Assembly (NCBI GenBank): GCA_964036315.1
Contig: OZ038492.1
Location: 36,108,618-36,172,617, forward strand
DNA from: Acanthosepion esculentum
Lineage: Eukaryota > Mollusca > Cephalopoda > Sepiida > Sepiidae
Direction of reading: 5' to 3'
DNA length: 64,000 bases
A program made the position numbers and the translations under genes. Numbering within the stretch: the first letter of the stretch is position 1; every line of letters begins with the position of its first letter. Below, one piece after another: positions 10,640-21,989 of this stretch. Under the pieces are notes generated by a model. That model ran no database searches. It had not been told where the DNA came from and saw only the letters and a program-made list of their open reading frames with translations.

Positions 10640-11107
10640 AAATACATAGATAAAGCCCTTCGTAAAGTGTGGGCTGTACTTGTCAGAACAATTTTTTGTA
10701 TCTCTTTGAGGCATGGACTTCCAAGGATCCCTTCAATTAGTTTACTGGAATCTTTTCCAACCAGTCCAAGGCCTCCAACTACAATAGGGATTGTTGATGT
10801 TCCCACGTGCCACAATTTTGAGATTTCTATTTCAAGGTCCTTGTATTTTGACAGATTTCCGAATATCTTCAAAGATACATTGCAGTCTGCAGGGGCTTCC
10901 ATATCAATAAGGAGGCACTTATTTTGTTTGTGGTCTTTAATAACAATGTCTGGGCGGTTGGCTTTGATTGTTCTGTCAGTGTGTATTGTGTAGTCCCATA
11001 GAATTGTAACAGGTCCTATCTCCGTAACCGGGTCTGGGTGGTGTTCGTACCAGTTTCTTTTAGTTTCCTTCCCGTCGTACAGCCCACACTTTACGAAGGG
11101 CTTTATC

Positions 11108-11109
<2 letters not shown>
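10640..11109 (-). pseudogene. Non-LTR retrotransposon C-terminal domain fragment with inverted ends
   Basis: The minus strand reads MEAPADCNVSLKIFGNLSKY, KDLEIEISKLWHVGTSTIPI, VVGGLGLVGKDSSKLIEG and a TAHTLRRALS end. This is the C-terminal pattern of a non-LTR retrotransposon polyprotein: an IEI..LW block, then IPIVVGALG, then a TARILRKVL terminus. A second, diverged copy lies at 11640-11855. The outermost ~32 bp at 10651-10682 recur as a reverse complement at 11078-11109, so the fragment is flanked by inverted copies of its own 3' coding end. The right copy leads into (TTA)n. Confidence 0.7.

Positions 11110-11168
<59 letters not shown>
11106..11168. repeat. (TTA)n microsatellite
   Basis: Triplet repeat directly after the LINE 3' coding end, consistent with a simple-repeat tail of the inserted element. 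Confidence 0.95.
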
Positions 11169-11289
11169 TGTGTATGTAATGTTTCCTGCGTTGTATTCTG
11201 TAGACCCGGATCTACACTATTGTCCTTAGGCTCTGTAGAAGAATTGTCATTTTGTTTGGTTTGGTCTGGTTTGGTCTGGTTTGTTTTAC

Positions 11290-11632
11290 GGCTTATCAAC
11301 CTTAATGGGTTATTTAATGCTGACAATATTTTGTACTACTAATAATATTTCTTTATTTTCAATACTGTATTGTTACTAATGTTTTTCTTCAAAAATGTAT
11401 TGCTGATATTAAAACCTATTTTTACACTTTCATAGTGCTTTGACCCTAGTTTGGGGGTTATCTATTTGCCCATAGCTGGGACCCTAACAGGTACTACCCT
11501 CCTGATCGGGGTGGACCTGGGAACACCAGCAATTAACAGGTGGTTCCACGCTCCTCAAAACCTCCTGATCAGGGGCCTTGCTGTCGGATGTAGTTTATCG
11601 TCTTACCCAGGACACGTATTGTCATTTAATTG
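11290..11632 (+). repeat. Interspersed repeat R330, copy 1
   Basis: Shared with 16100-16440 (same strand) and 43270-43585 (opposite strand). Common landmarks in order are GGGTTATTTAATGC, several AAAATGTATT motifs, a TATCTATTTGCCCATAGCTGGGAC-like block (in pieces), CCTGATC, and TAGTTTATCGTC near the end. No coding potential is conserved. No TIR or tRNA-like boxes are obvious, so the class is unknown. Confidence 0.72.
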
Positions 11633-11639
11633 ATAACAC

Positions 11640-11855
11640 TTTTCTGAGTATATGTCTCTAGCAGGGCGATATTCTGGGCGACTTGAACGTTCATATTACC
11701 TGAGATACTGTTAGTAAAATTGCCCATTCCTTTTCTCACGGGGCCCAGAGCTCCGATTACTATTGGTACAGTCTCAATGTTCATTCCCCACATCCTTTTA
11801 ATCTCAATCTCTAGGTCCTTTTATTGAGACAATTTCTCGATATTATTATTATTAC
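11640..11855 (-). pseudogene. Non-LTR retrotransposon C-terminal fragment, second copy
   Basis: The minus strand reads KDLEIEIKRMWGMNIETVPI followed by VIGALGPVRKGMGNF, then NVQVAQNIALLET. This is clearly related to the 10640-11109 fragment (KDLEIEISKLW... IPIVVGGLG). One stop precedes KDLE. Different subfamily or older copy. Confidence 0.7.
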
Positions 11856-12189
11856 AGCCTATTTTACAATTTAAGCTTATGGAATAGAGGGTTCGTAAGA
11901 GCAAAGCAGCAAGATAAAAAATTCAAGCAGTGCCTATTCTACATATGAGAAAAGTTGTTTCATCTAAATTAACAATATTAACTGGGTCAATAAGTGACTT
12001 GTGAATTTTAACAACTACAAAACGAAACCGCTCGCTTTTAGTAATCTTAGAGAAACTTTATTTTTTCCCTTTTTGGGAATCTAGGAGAACAAGGAACATC
12101 AAGTAGAATTCTAAGAATAAAGTTTAATATTATAATTATGTCGAATAATGGTAATATGAGAATGAATTCCACTAGACATTACTAAGCTT

Positions 12190-13005
12190 TTTAAATATGA
12201 TATAATAATTGTGCTTCTCCCTGCTTTCGTTAGTTTTCACGACAGTTACGGCCCGCCGATACGTCTTGATTATTGGACTCTTCCATTTTGATCTTGTAGA
12301 CAGACAAAATACATATCAGAGAAAAAAAAGAAAGTATAATATAAATTTTTAACGTCTCCTGTTAATACCTCATAAAAATGCACTATTCCGTTTTGATCGT
12401 GTGAGAATACAAAAGTCATGTCAAAGACGCTACTTAGTTTTAGTACAAAAACAAAGAAAGATAAAAGTATTTAACGCCTCCTGCTAATATCTCATAAATA
12501 GTGGACTATTCTGTTTTGATCGCGTGGAAAGACGGAAAACACATATCAGGGACGCTACTTGGTTTCAGTGAAAAAAAGAAAGAAAGAATTAAAGATAGAT
12601 ATGTTTAACGTCTCTTAATACTTATTAAATAATGGCCTATTCCGTTTTGATCGCGTGAGAAGACAAAATACATATCAAATATGCTAGTTAGTTTCAGTGA
12701 AAAAAATGAAGAGTGGAAGATAAAAGTGTTTAATGTCTATTTCAGTGAAATGGAAAATGTCACCAATTTCAAATCTTTTTCATTTGTACCCACTTCTTAA
12801 AATAACGACCAGCATTCATATTTATAATTGCTATTGAAATGTTTCATTAAAGCTGTTTATGTTCAAATAATTTATATTTCGACAGGAAGATATCTAGGGA
12901 TAATTTATTGTCACAGCAATCGCCATGGGCTTATTGAACCATTAAGTTAAGAATTTAGATTGATCAGAATATTTACAGGAAAAATATTCACGGGTTAAAT
13001 CTAGT
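12190..13005 (+). repeat. Interspersed repeat with ~120-bp minisatellite (long copy)
   Basis: About four tandem units. The landmark TTTTGATC occurs at 12286, 12391, 12514 and 12645, giving unit lengths of 105, 123 and 131 bp. Each unit also carries ACGTCTC..TAATAC, CATATCA and GCTACTTAGTTT-type motifs and ends in an A/G-rich stretch. The array is followed by the same single-copy tail as at 4980-5280. Copy number therefore varies between the two loci. Confidence 0.8.
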
Positions 13006-13129
13006 ATCTTTCTAATTATTATTTTACCAATGTGCACATTGATACACCAGTTTCCTTTCTACGATTTTGGCAGTATTTACTCTTTTTCTTTTAGATTTCC
13101 AAGAGATCAGCAGTCCAGCATTTTATCAG

Positions 13130-13480
13130 AATGACTCTTCTACCTAGTCCTTCAAGAGAGGCGACCATGACTCTCCGCTACTTCATTTCTCGTGTGCCTC
13201 GCAGCGGTTTAAGGACCCTGTTTCCCTATTACGTGATCCATTACCACAAACGCGTCAGTGGCTCGCTGTCTTTCCCTATTTCTCTTGCTCTCAATTTGCT
13301 CCGTGAGTGTTAAGTTTTCCAAGCCTTCTTTTCTCATTATATGTCCGAGAAATTTCAGCTGCCTCTTCCTGATTCTCTTACAGTTTTCTTTTAGAAAACC
13401 CCGTTGCTTTACTTGCTCTGTCCATGGAATTTTCAATACACTTCTGTAGAACCAAATTTCTGCTGCCACTTACACAGGGC
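13130..13480 (-). pseudogene. RTE-like LINE C-terminal fragment
   Basis: The minus strand reads AAEIWFYRSVLKIPWTEQVK, then RIRKRQLKFLGHIMRKEGLE, NLTLTEQIESKRNRERQRA. This is the diagnostic C-terminal stretch of RTE-type endonuclease-reverse transcriptases (WFYRRMLKIPWT... RQLKFLGHIMRK... EGKRSRGRQR). A ~9-residue deletion separates the first two blocks. No RT core is present. Related fragments: 27015-27440, 32140-32400, 44285-44560 and 60395-60925. Confidence 0.85.
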
Positions 13481-13734
13481 AACGTAAGTTTAAAAACCAG
13501 GGCTTTCTTTCCCCTAGATGGACCGCCTTTCTGTGCTGTCGAGCTCCATCTAATTGAAGTAGCTGGTTATGAGGCACCAGTTGTCCGCCTTCGCCCATTC
13601 TTCGGGTTGAATTTGGGCAGTTGTAAGACGGATGCCACGGAAGCATTTCATAGACTGTCGGAGATTGTCCCCACAGTCACTCCCAGTTTTGACAAACATT
13701 CCTTTCATTCACATCCATATAGCGATTTTCCAAG

Positions 13735-13997
13735 CGTAGGTTGGATGTGGAACAAGGCCGAAAGTAAGGGACACCCAGTGAGGATTGAACTCACTACTCA
13801 GTCGTAATTGTTCTAGCGGGATAAACTGGCTAACCATTACACAACCTTGAGGTGCCTAAACAATGATTGTCCCAGCTTAGCTTAGATGTGGCACAAGGCC
13901 GAAAGTAGGAGGCACATAGTGAGGATCGAACTCACTACTCAGTCGTAATTGTTCTAGCCAGACAAGCTGGCTAACCATTACACTGCCTCGAGGTGTC
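13735..13997 (-). mobile_element. Two adjacent tRNA-derived SINE copies (family S2)
   Basis: Copies 13735-13856 and 13875-13997 are about 85% alike. Read on the minus strand each has GTGTAATGGTTAGCCAG (A box region), ACGACTGAGTAGTGAGTTCG and the B box GTTCGATCC (second copy) or GTTCAATCC (first), then CTTTCGGCCTTGTGCCACAT. Other copies lie at 17805-17880, 25440-25560 and, diverged, 31965-32090. Confidence 0.82.
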
Positions 13998-14089
13998 CTT
14001 TACAGCCATATATAATGACTGGCTACTCGTTTCCGAGAACACCTGACCAATCCCTACTATACGCGCCCGCTCAAACTACAGAGTTGACT

Positions 14090-14373
14090 TAGTTATAATT
14101 ACTGGGAGAGAGCAAAAAATCTAGTGTGATCAATTTTTGAACAAGCCCAGTATGTTCAAACCCTCGTTAACGAGAACTAGTGGCTTGGTTTTAGCACAGC
14201 CATATATGCCTTGCCATACGGTCCCGTCTACCCAATTTAATTCAGTTAACCACTTAACTCGTGATACGGCTTACGGGCACTCTTCAATGTTGCTGCATGC
14301 TGGGATCAACTCCCCAGACCGATAAAGTCAAGAACTCACCTCCTTGACAAATTGACCATCATGGGATTCAAAC

Positions 14374-14434
<61 letters not shown>
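14090..14434 (-). mobile_element. tRNA-like SINE (S8) followed by (TATC)n
   Basis: On the minus strand a B-box-like GAGTTGATCCC and an upstream TTAAGTGGTTAACT A-box-like stretch are at about 14235-14320. A short relative, including the CATGCTGGAATCC block, is at 35890-35985. The array 14376-14434 is (TATC)n. Confidence 0.5.
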
Positions 14435-14435
<1 letters not shown>

Positions 14436-16095
14436 CAGATAAATTAAGATGCAAAAAATTTAATTTTTAAATTAGTTTCTAGACACCTTGGTTTCATAAA
14501 ATATATCTTAAACAAAGAAGATCATTTTTTTTTTAAAATTAATGGTATTATTTTGTTTTAAGCCATGCAGAGAAATAAATTACGGACTAAGCCAATAACG
14601 AGAACGAAATGGAATCCATCGACAATAAAATTAGAAATGACGTATTTTCTGTTGTATAATACGACTGGAGTATAATACAACCCCGTGCTTCTGAAGTTAA
14701 AAACAGGAAATTACATCCTTCAGTATAATACGATCCCGTAGTACATCCATCCCTATATAATATTTTTCTAAAATTTGTATCATATTATCCATTAAAATCT
14801 CAATGTCGTACATATATTTCCCGAGAATATTTACTTTTTCGCGATATTAAAGAATATAGATGAACCGGAAGTTTCGGCATTGCGTGTTTCTTCACCTAAT
14901 TTCCGTTTTAAAACTTATTTTCGAATTTTCGGGGAAAGGTGTTTTGTTGTTACATTCATGTTATCAAAACATGACAGATCTTGTGTATTCCCTTTATTAT
15001 TTTTAAAAAATCAATTTCGCTGAATTTCCTGTCTTTGAGACAAAAGACGTTCAATTACGCTTATTCACAAAAAAATAAATATTTGGCGATATATCAAATA
15101 GTTCTTATAAACAATTATAAACACCTGTCTGCTTCGTGTTTTATTATCTATCGTGAAAAGTGAATATATTTGCAATCTCACTGTTTCAAATATCGGATTT
15201 TAAGCTGGGTAAAAATTTCTGAAAACGTGTACCTGTGTATAACACGAATCCACAATTTTGCTTTTAATTTTCATTACAAATTTATCGTACTACGAGAAAG
15301 AAAATACTCTCAAACTTTTTTGCTTCTCTTCAAAATTTTGTAACCGCCATAATTTTCCTCGGCATAGTTTTAACTAATTTGTAGTAACATCCTTTCAAAG
15401 TTGTCTTAACTTTCCGGAGTGGTGGTTAATAGAAATACTTTGGTCGATAGTGATATCTCATTGACAATGTTTTATATTTCCCACCATAAGTATTTAAGTG
15501 GATTTAAATCCGAACTTTTCCACTGGTCATGTCATTAACTTTAAATGCCTTTCCTGAAAAGAAAGATCTAATCCACTTTACACTGTGACAAGTTTCATTA
15601 TCGTCCTGTAAAATGACTTCATCCCTAAACCAAATTTCTATCAACGGAATTAAAAAAAATATCTCGTAATTTAATGTACGCATATGCATTAATTGTTGAG
15701 GAAATTTTTACCATCTTCTCTAGTTCGTGTCATACAAGTCCATATCCTGAATGATTTGAAAAATCTGCTTTCTTTTCCTTTAGTTGGTTGATTTCTTTTA
15801 CGGCATACCAACTCCTGGGTCATTCAATGCCGAAATTTAATTTCTTTGGAAGCTTTGAAGTAATAAAAATAAATTGTTATTCTGATTTCACAATTGAATA
15901 CATGGTAGATGATACTCAGCTTTTGTGCATTTACAAGTTTCGAGAGGCGGTGACATGCGTATTTTATGTATAGTTTTTAAAGTTGTATTTCGGAAAACAG
16001 TTTGATTTAAGAAATGGTTGGATATTATATGGATTAATGAGAGAGTTCTTTCATAATGAGAGAATTCATTCATGCTGGTTGATTTTGTTTAACGG
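14435..16095. other. Intergenic, nothing recognised
   Basis: AT-rich DNA with short random frames only. A stretch around 15810-15870 weakly resembles the start of repeat R330 (CATTCAATGCCGAAA). No genes or RNA structures found. Confidence 0.45.
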
Positions 16096-16099
16096 AATA

Positions 16100-16440
16100 T
16101 CTACCGCTATGGGTTATTTAATGCCGAAATCATTCAGCTAAATAGATTTTGAACGCAATTGTATGCTTTCAAATAGAGATAAAATGTATTGATGGTCAAC
16201 TGTATTGTTGGTATTTTTACTATTAAAATCTATTTCTATACCTAAAAATGATTTTGTTTGGGAGGATTCACTATTTGCACATAGCTCGGACTCCAGATGC
16301 TACCAACCGGGTCAGGGTGAACCTGGGAACAACAGCAGTTAACTGGTCGTTCTAGGCTCCTTAAAATTTCCAATCCTCCCACCAGAGAACTTGTCTCCAG
16401 ATATAGTTTATTGTCATAGCCATGCATTTTCCCTTGTACA
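16100..16440 (+). repeat. Interspersed repeat R330, copy 2
   Basis: Same order of landmarks as 11290-11632: GGGTTATTTAATGCC, ATTAAAATCTATTT, TTTGCACATAGCTCGGACTC, GGGTGAACCTGGGAAC, TAGTTTATTGTCATAGCC. Confidence 0.72.
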
Positions 16441-16449
16441 GTTATCTTT

Positions 16450-17130
16450 GGAGACGAGTTTGATCAAGAAGTATCGGGACTGATGCTGTAAAAAACAAAA
16501 AGAACTACAACATATATCAATTCAGAATTTAATTTCATTCGAAGTAGCCACCTTCTGACGCAACACACTTTATCCAGAGTCGTTTCCATTGAGGGAAACA
16601 TACTTGAAACTCCTTTTTGGTGATAGCAATCAGCTGTCTCGTAGCATTCTCTTGGATTTCCCTTGACGTCTTGAAATCTTGTACCTTTCAAGCGGAATTT
16701 GTTTTTTAAAGAGGAAAAATTCGCAAGGGGTGAGATCTGGGGAATATGCTAGTTTTCAGACCCGGGAAATATAGGCTTTAGCCAAAAGTTGCTGCACAAG
16801 AAGTGGTCACAGATGGAATCTCTGTGGTGTGGAAAAACGGACACACTCTACGCATCTTCCTTCCTAGACTTGCTATAAAGAACGGAAGTGAGCGAGAATG
16901 TTCTAAATTAGTGCATATGCGCGACAGAGATTAATGCCAAGAGAATTCACTTAACAATCCTGATAGTTTTTGATCACATCTCGAATGGCGTAAGACAAAA
17001 ATTCCAGCATCATCCTTTTCGCCAATTTTTCGCAGAATATCACTTTTATTCAATCGTCCACACACCATGAATGGTTCTCTTTAGCGCACTTTAACCTCAT
17101 AATTTTCTGTTTGCGTTAGGGTGTACCGAC
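16450..17130 (-). pseudogene. Mariner-like transposase relic
   Basis: On the minus strand, fragments of the mariner transposase C-terminus are readable: a DxxPxEFFLF-like remnant, VQDFKTSREIQENATRQLI, AITKKEFQVCFPQWKRLWIK, CVASEGGYFE. These correspond to the typical VKEIQENATRQL...CFQQWKRRWDKCIASEGDYFEGD ending. Reading needs several frame changes. The upstream part (16810-17130) is a separate degenerate block. The low-coordinate side ends around TCGGGACTGATGCTG, which may be a TIR. Confidence 0.65.
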
Positions 17131-17142
17131 ATGGTGTAATGT

Positions 17143-17760
17143 TTAGCAAGCTTGCTTGCTAGAACAGTTTTTTAAGCATTTCACCCCAAGCAAGGCGGGA
17201 GTACCATTAGCACAAAATGGGCTACAGAGAGTAGCCTCGAGAGTAAAGAGGATAGAGGAAAGGATGAAGAGAAGAGCAGGGAATAGATCAATGCATTTGC
17301 AGATGTCGATTGACATTACATTTGAATAGTTGGGGATTATAGCTATCAGGGAAACAAGTAATAGAAAGGGAATTCCACAGACGGGAGGTGCGACACATGA
17401 AGCCATTGGAGTAGAAGAGACGGCTACATTTAACCGTTTTGACAGTGAAAGGGTGGGACCGAGATACCGGCTTAGTAGCACGTTTAAATTCATGCAGTCT
17501 GGAAACTAGCGAAAGTAGCTCGTCGGGGCAGTTACCATGAAAGTATTTGTAGAAATGAGAGAGGGAGGGATGATACGTCTGTGGGAGAGCGACTGTAAAC
17601 GAGATGCCAGATCAGGGCCAATGACATTGCATGTCCGTTTCTGGATTTTGTTGAGAACCTTAAGACGAACAGCGGGTGCACCAGACCATATATGGCAGCA
17701 GTGTTCCATGCAAGGGTGAATGATTGATTTATAGATTTGACGGATGGACACGGGCGGGAA
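17143..17760 (-). pseudogene. LINE 3' end (same family as 750-2735)
   Basis: The minus strand reads IRQIYKSIIHPCMEHCCHIW, SGAPAVRLKVLNKIQKRTC, DLASRLQSLSHRRI, then after a frame break VLLSRYLGPTLSLSKRLNVA and a 3' terminus ANGTPALLGVKCLKN. That terminus recurs in the plus-strand copy at 23760-24220, so it marks the true C-terminus or 3' tail of this LINE family. Confidence 0.85.
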
Positions 17761-17804
17761 AAATTTCTGGCGCGATAGAGGGAATTTCCTTGCGGCGGAT
17801 GAAG

Positions 17805-17880
17805 CTAAAGCTGAGTAGTGTGTTCGATCCTCAGTCAGTGCTCCATACTTTCAGTCCTATGCAACTTCTTACGTAAGCTT
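17805..17880 (+). mobile_element. SINE S2 fragment (B-box half)
   Basis: GCTGAGTAGTGTGTTCGATC, CTCAG, then CATACTTTCAG: the B-box half of family S2. The A-box half is missing, so this is a 5'-truncated copy. Confidence 0.65.
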
Positions 17881-17944
17881 AGAAAACCACCGTTTTTTTC
17901 TGTTTGAGAATCCGTGATGATCTTTGCTTATTTTTTTTTATTAT

Positions 17945-18605
17945 CTGTCTATATTACTGAGATGGGGTATTATGTACACTATTTACATTATTCGGACCAT
18001 TGTCCTCATCTTTGTTGCCATATTTATAAATGCGTTTCGGCTGTTGTACGCTCCGGCCTTCTTCTTCCATAATCCTTAAAGACAGATGACACAGTGGATA
18101 AAAGCGTTGGTTAGATCCAGTCACAGGACCCAAAGAGTTGTGAGTTCAATACCTGGTTGAGGGAGGATAACTACAAGCCGCCCTACGCGGTCAGATGTGG
18201 CACAAAGCCGAATTTAATGTGGGGTATCTGAGCCCGTAGGCTCGGCCAAAAATTCTCCGGAAACCATGTATAAACCGGGGTCGGGTAGCTGTTTTCTGAG
18301 ACGAGACTCTACCCTTCGACATAGCCTCGTTTGGGGATTCTCACGGCAAGGAGGCAGCGAGTTTGACCAGCACAGCTGGAGACGAATTGAGGCAGTGGAG
18401 AACTCGGAGAGGTGAATTAACAGGAGATAACTGATAACTGACATCCATTAGCCATGGCACGTGGAACTAGAACAGTCTACCCCAGCGAGCGCAGTTCGAC
18501 ATTCCAACCAACTGAAGAAGGCCGGAGCGTACAGCGGCAGAAAGGTTGTGATAAATATGGCAACAAAGATGATGACAATAGTCGGAATAATTTAACTATT
18601 GTTTT
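17945..18605. mobile_element. Fold-back element with internal cargo
   Basis: The left end (17955-18075, minus orientation) and right end (18500-18605, plus) carry the same terminal unit: GAAGAAGGCCGGAGCGTAC, CGAAACG or a relic, ATAAATATGGC, CAAAGATGAGGACAATAGTC. The interior holds a tRNA-like stretch with B-box GAGTTCAATACC (18150) and a second module (18186-18400, GTGGCACAAAGCCGAATTTA, GCCCGTAGGCTCGGCC) that is shared with 57340-57560. It is the same family as 38463-39085, which lacks the second module. Confidence 0.7.
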
Positions 18606-18809
18606 TTTCTATATGTAAATATCATTTCATTCAAACAATTTCTTACGGTTCTGTTAAAAATATTGATTCCTGTTTCGCCCCATTTGCTTTTCTTTTTTAC
18701 TTGTTTTTTTGTACGTTTTTTTTTTTTTTCAAATTATATTTTCTAGCATGCGTTCGGATCCATTGGACATTTGTATAGCTTTTACACAGTCAATGTCCAT
18801 AAAATAAAT

Positions 18810-19016
18810 TCTTATACGAATGCAGGAAAAAATTTAAAAAATACTAGCAGTGCCTTGCCAGTCATCTTCAATGAAACTTGTATAAAAAAGAGATTACTGC
18901 TCAAATACCCTCTCTGTCACTCATTCAAACTCACACTCACTCACTATCTCTATCTCTATCTCTCTCTCTCGCTCTCTCTCTCTCACACACACACACATAC
19001 ACGCACACACACACGA
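18810..19016 (-). repeat. PLE-A terminal repeat fragment plus (CT)n/(CA)n
   Basis: Minus-strand landmarks GGTATTTGAGCAGTAATCTC, TTCATTGAAGATGACTGGCA match the terminal repeats at 49115 and 63143. Positions 18940-19016 are (CT)n then (CA)n. Confidence 0.6.
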
Positions 19017-19339
19017 GATAACGGTATATAAATTTTAGATATCAAGAACAATATTTGGGGAAACATGTATGAGATAGTGGAAAAAGTTGTCGTGTAACAC
19101 GTTTCGTCTTTACACATGAAATAAATGCGATGTTAATCGTTGTCTACTGTTCTACCGATTACTCTTTTCTCTCATTATTAATGTATCTGTTCCTAATTAT
19201 TCCACACCCCGTAACCCCTTGTGCTTTAGTGGCTTTGCTGCCTTGCATATGGTGATATCGATTAAAAAAACAAAGCTACACGGTATTAAAAACAGTTTAC
19301 AACTCAGTGTCCAGCCGATATCAACAAACAAAAATTAGC

Positions 19340-19990
19340 TAATAAATTTCTCATCATGGCAACAAAATACAACTCGGCATAATCATCGGAGTCTACTTAA
19401 GAGCACTCAGAAGATGCAGCCCAAATTATTTACACGAAGAGAAGAAATAGAGTGAAATCACTTTGAAACTTCTTCAGTACACTAATTATTTTATATTCTA
19501 TGAGAAACAAAAGGCCCATAAAATATTTCAAAGCAAAAAAAAAAAATAAATAAACGGCCTCTCCTGGCAAACCCAATGAATCAAAAATATAACGTACTAA
19601 TAACACTATAACATCTACAATTGAAAAGAACTTATGTAGACTCAACATAAAATGTGTTACGACTACATCCAAACCAATAAAATACTTAGTCAATGGTAAA
19701 CAAATCATTAAGCTAAAGCCGGAAGAAGGAATTTGCTCGATCAATATAATAATTGTCACAAAAAATAAATAGGAGAAACCTCAAGGCATTTAAATAAAAG
19801 GGACATTTTACAAAACAATACGTCAAATATATTGGTTTCTTACTGTGACGAGATTGACCACAATTTGACATTCTGATCAAAGAAGAAAAAAATAAATACA
19901 AGGTCATCTACAGTAAATTTACGCCCTGGATTTTACAACATTTCACCATTCTTGGTATACGTTCTATTATCACAGTGTGTGTTACCTATT
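19340..19990 (+). pseudogene. Penelope-like element, RT end to GIY-YIG start
   Basis: The plus strand reads IIIGVYLRALRRCSPNYLHE, then, across stops and frame changes, KKAHKIFQS, IGETSRHLNKR, ILQNNTSNILVSYCDEIDHN. The first block matches the RT thumb of PLEs and the last blocks match the ETSR..L..R..EHKRD..N.TSNIL..H..ETDHNF region of their GIY-YIG endonuclease. Many stops: inactive. The 110-residue minus-strand frame at 19430-19759 is antisense to this and is not a gene. Confidence 0.72.
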
Positions 19991-20307
19991 AACAAAATGA
20001 TAGAAAGAAAGAGAAAAAAACTCTAAATGAAATCAGCGAGATATAAAAAGTGCAGAGATTGTCCGTATTGTCTCATGAGCTTTTAGCCACTTTAACCATT
20101 TCCAAGGGGCTTCGTTTTATGTGTTAATTTTTCTTCATGTTTTGACTCATTAAGAAGCATTGTACTTTTGTGGTGTTTTTAAAACAAAAAGCAACAATTA
20201 TTCAGAGCATTCACGTCGAGCGCGGTCGGAGTTCGAGTGGGTGTCTTTCCATTTAAAAAAAAAAAAATTCAACACTCTATTCCCAATGTTAAATAATGTT
20301 AGGTTGA

Positions 20308-20385
20308 TAGTGTGTGTATGTGTGTGTGCGTGCGTGTGTAAGAGAGAGGGTGAGAGAGAGAGAGAAAGAGAGAGAGAGAGAAAGA
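20308..20385. repeat. (TG)n-(GA)n microsatellite
   Basis: TG-rich then GA-rich simple repeats. 20000-20300 holds nothing recognised. Confidence 0.93.
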
Positions 20386-20569
20386 GGTTTAATATTCAGT
20401 GCCTCTCTTATAGTGAGATGTTTCCGGTAATGTAATTTATATAGAATTTTTATTTTTTTCCGAACAGACTTTTTCTTAAGGGTTCTTGTAAATTGTGGAT
20501 AGATCGATGTTTTTTTTATAGCAATTGACAGGTGAGGCGTCTATTCAAGGAGGTGATAGTATGTCCTAT

Positions 20570-21805
20570 ATCTTTAAAGGGTCAAAAATATATGTCCTCT
20601 CATCCTTCAGTTTTGAGTTATTAAGTTTAAAGTTTACTGTAGACTCTAATAAATGTAAAATCCAAGATAAACTCCCAAAATACTTGTACAAACATTAAGA
20701 CCGTTCAGGACATCAAAACAAGGTAAAATATCCATATAAATATATATCTAAAATGCCATGGCTGTACCTTACCACAGCAACTTATAAGAAATGTTCGAAA
20801 TGTCTTCCAGTTGCCTCTACACAAGCATACACCCGACGGATCATTGACAAGCCTTTTAACACTTCAATACTAATATCTGCTGCATAAACCAATTGTTTTA
20901 GGTGGGCCCACAGATAAAAATATAAAGGATTGTTGTCAGGGAAACGTGCAGGCCATGAACAAGTCCCCTCCTACTTATCCATCTTACATCGCGAACAATG
21001 TGATTAAAATGTGCTGGAGCCCCATCATGCATGAAACATGCGTCTTCGTATTAGCAAGGATACATCCTCTAGCGGGTTTGGAAGTGTGTTTGAAATAGTG
21101 TTCCTGTAGACAGCTAGTGTAAGACGTACTGGGATAAGATATGAGAACGAAGAGACAAACGGATCGGCAGTTCGCGCAATAAACCATACACAAAAGTTCG
21201 CCCGTCGTAATTGATCAGAAGGCGAAAAACCCTGTACACGTTCTAAATGTTACGGACAGAGGAGCTTTTCTTTAAATATTCTCCATGCGGTACTATGAGA
21301 TATACAATATTCTAGGGCCACTTGACGCGTACTGATACGTGGATGGTCCCCGACAGCCTGTAGAATGTGTTCTTCTTATTCAGGCGTACGAAGAGATCTC
21401 CGTCTTCCTCGATCCATAGTTTGTGGAGCCACTGATCTTGCTTCAGGAACGTGACAGTAAACGTCAGCAAAGCTTGGATGACTCAGCTGTCTTTGGGTCT
21501 GGATATATGCATATTCTGATGCAGTTGTGCAGCCTAGTAACCTTAATCATTCGCGTGGCCGTATGTAAAAATCATATCTCCTTGCTAACGATATGAATGT
21601 CCTGTCATTGTTAAATGGAACACTTAGTTAACTCATTATTACACATGTTAAACATTGTGGGCTGACTAGCCACATATGTACACGAATGATAAATGTATCC
21701 TAGTCTCGATAGCAACACAACGCCATCTACCGTAAACTTTCTTTAAACTTAATAACTCAAAAAGGAAGGAATTCAAGACATATGTTTGTAAAAGTATTTT
21801 TCATG
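20570..21805 (-). mobile_element. Mariner-superfamily element with TIRs, dead transposase
   Basis: Terminal inverted repeats of roughly 70 bp: left 20580-20645 (TTTTGAGTTATTAAGTTTAA and on to TTTACTGTAGA) matches the reverse complement of right 21728-21795 (CTACCGTAAACTTTC... TTAAACTTAATAACTCAAAA). The interior minus strand encodes scraps of a DDE transposase: MHDGAPAHFNH (21003-21032, cf. the usual QDGAPAHF motif holding a catalytic Asp) and downstream residues. Stops are abundant. At about 1.23 kb it is near full length for a mariner-type element. Confidence 0.75.
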
Positions 21806-21806
21806 C

Positions 21807-21935
<129 letters not shown>

Positions 21936-21989
21936 ATATATTAAGTAATTGACGCACTTAAACCATTTCATAATACATATAAGCTGAGT

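Noticed and set aside
19430..19759. 109-residue minus-strand hydrophobic frame
   Set aside because: Antisense to recognisable Penelope-like protein remnants on the plus strand.
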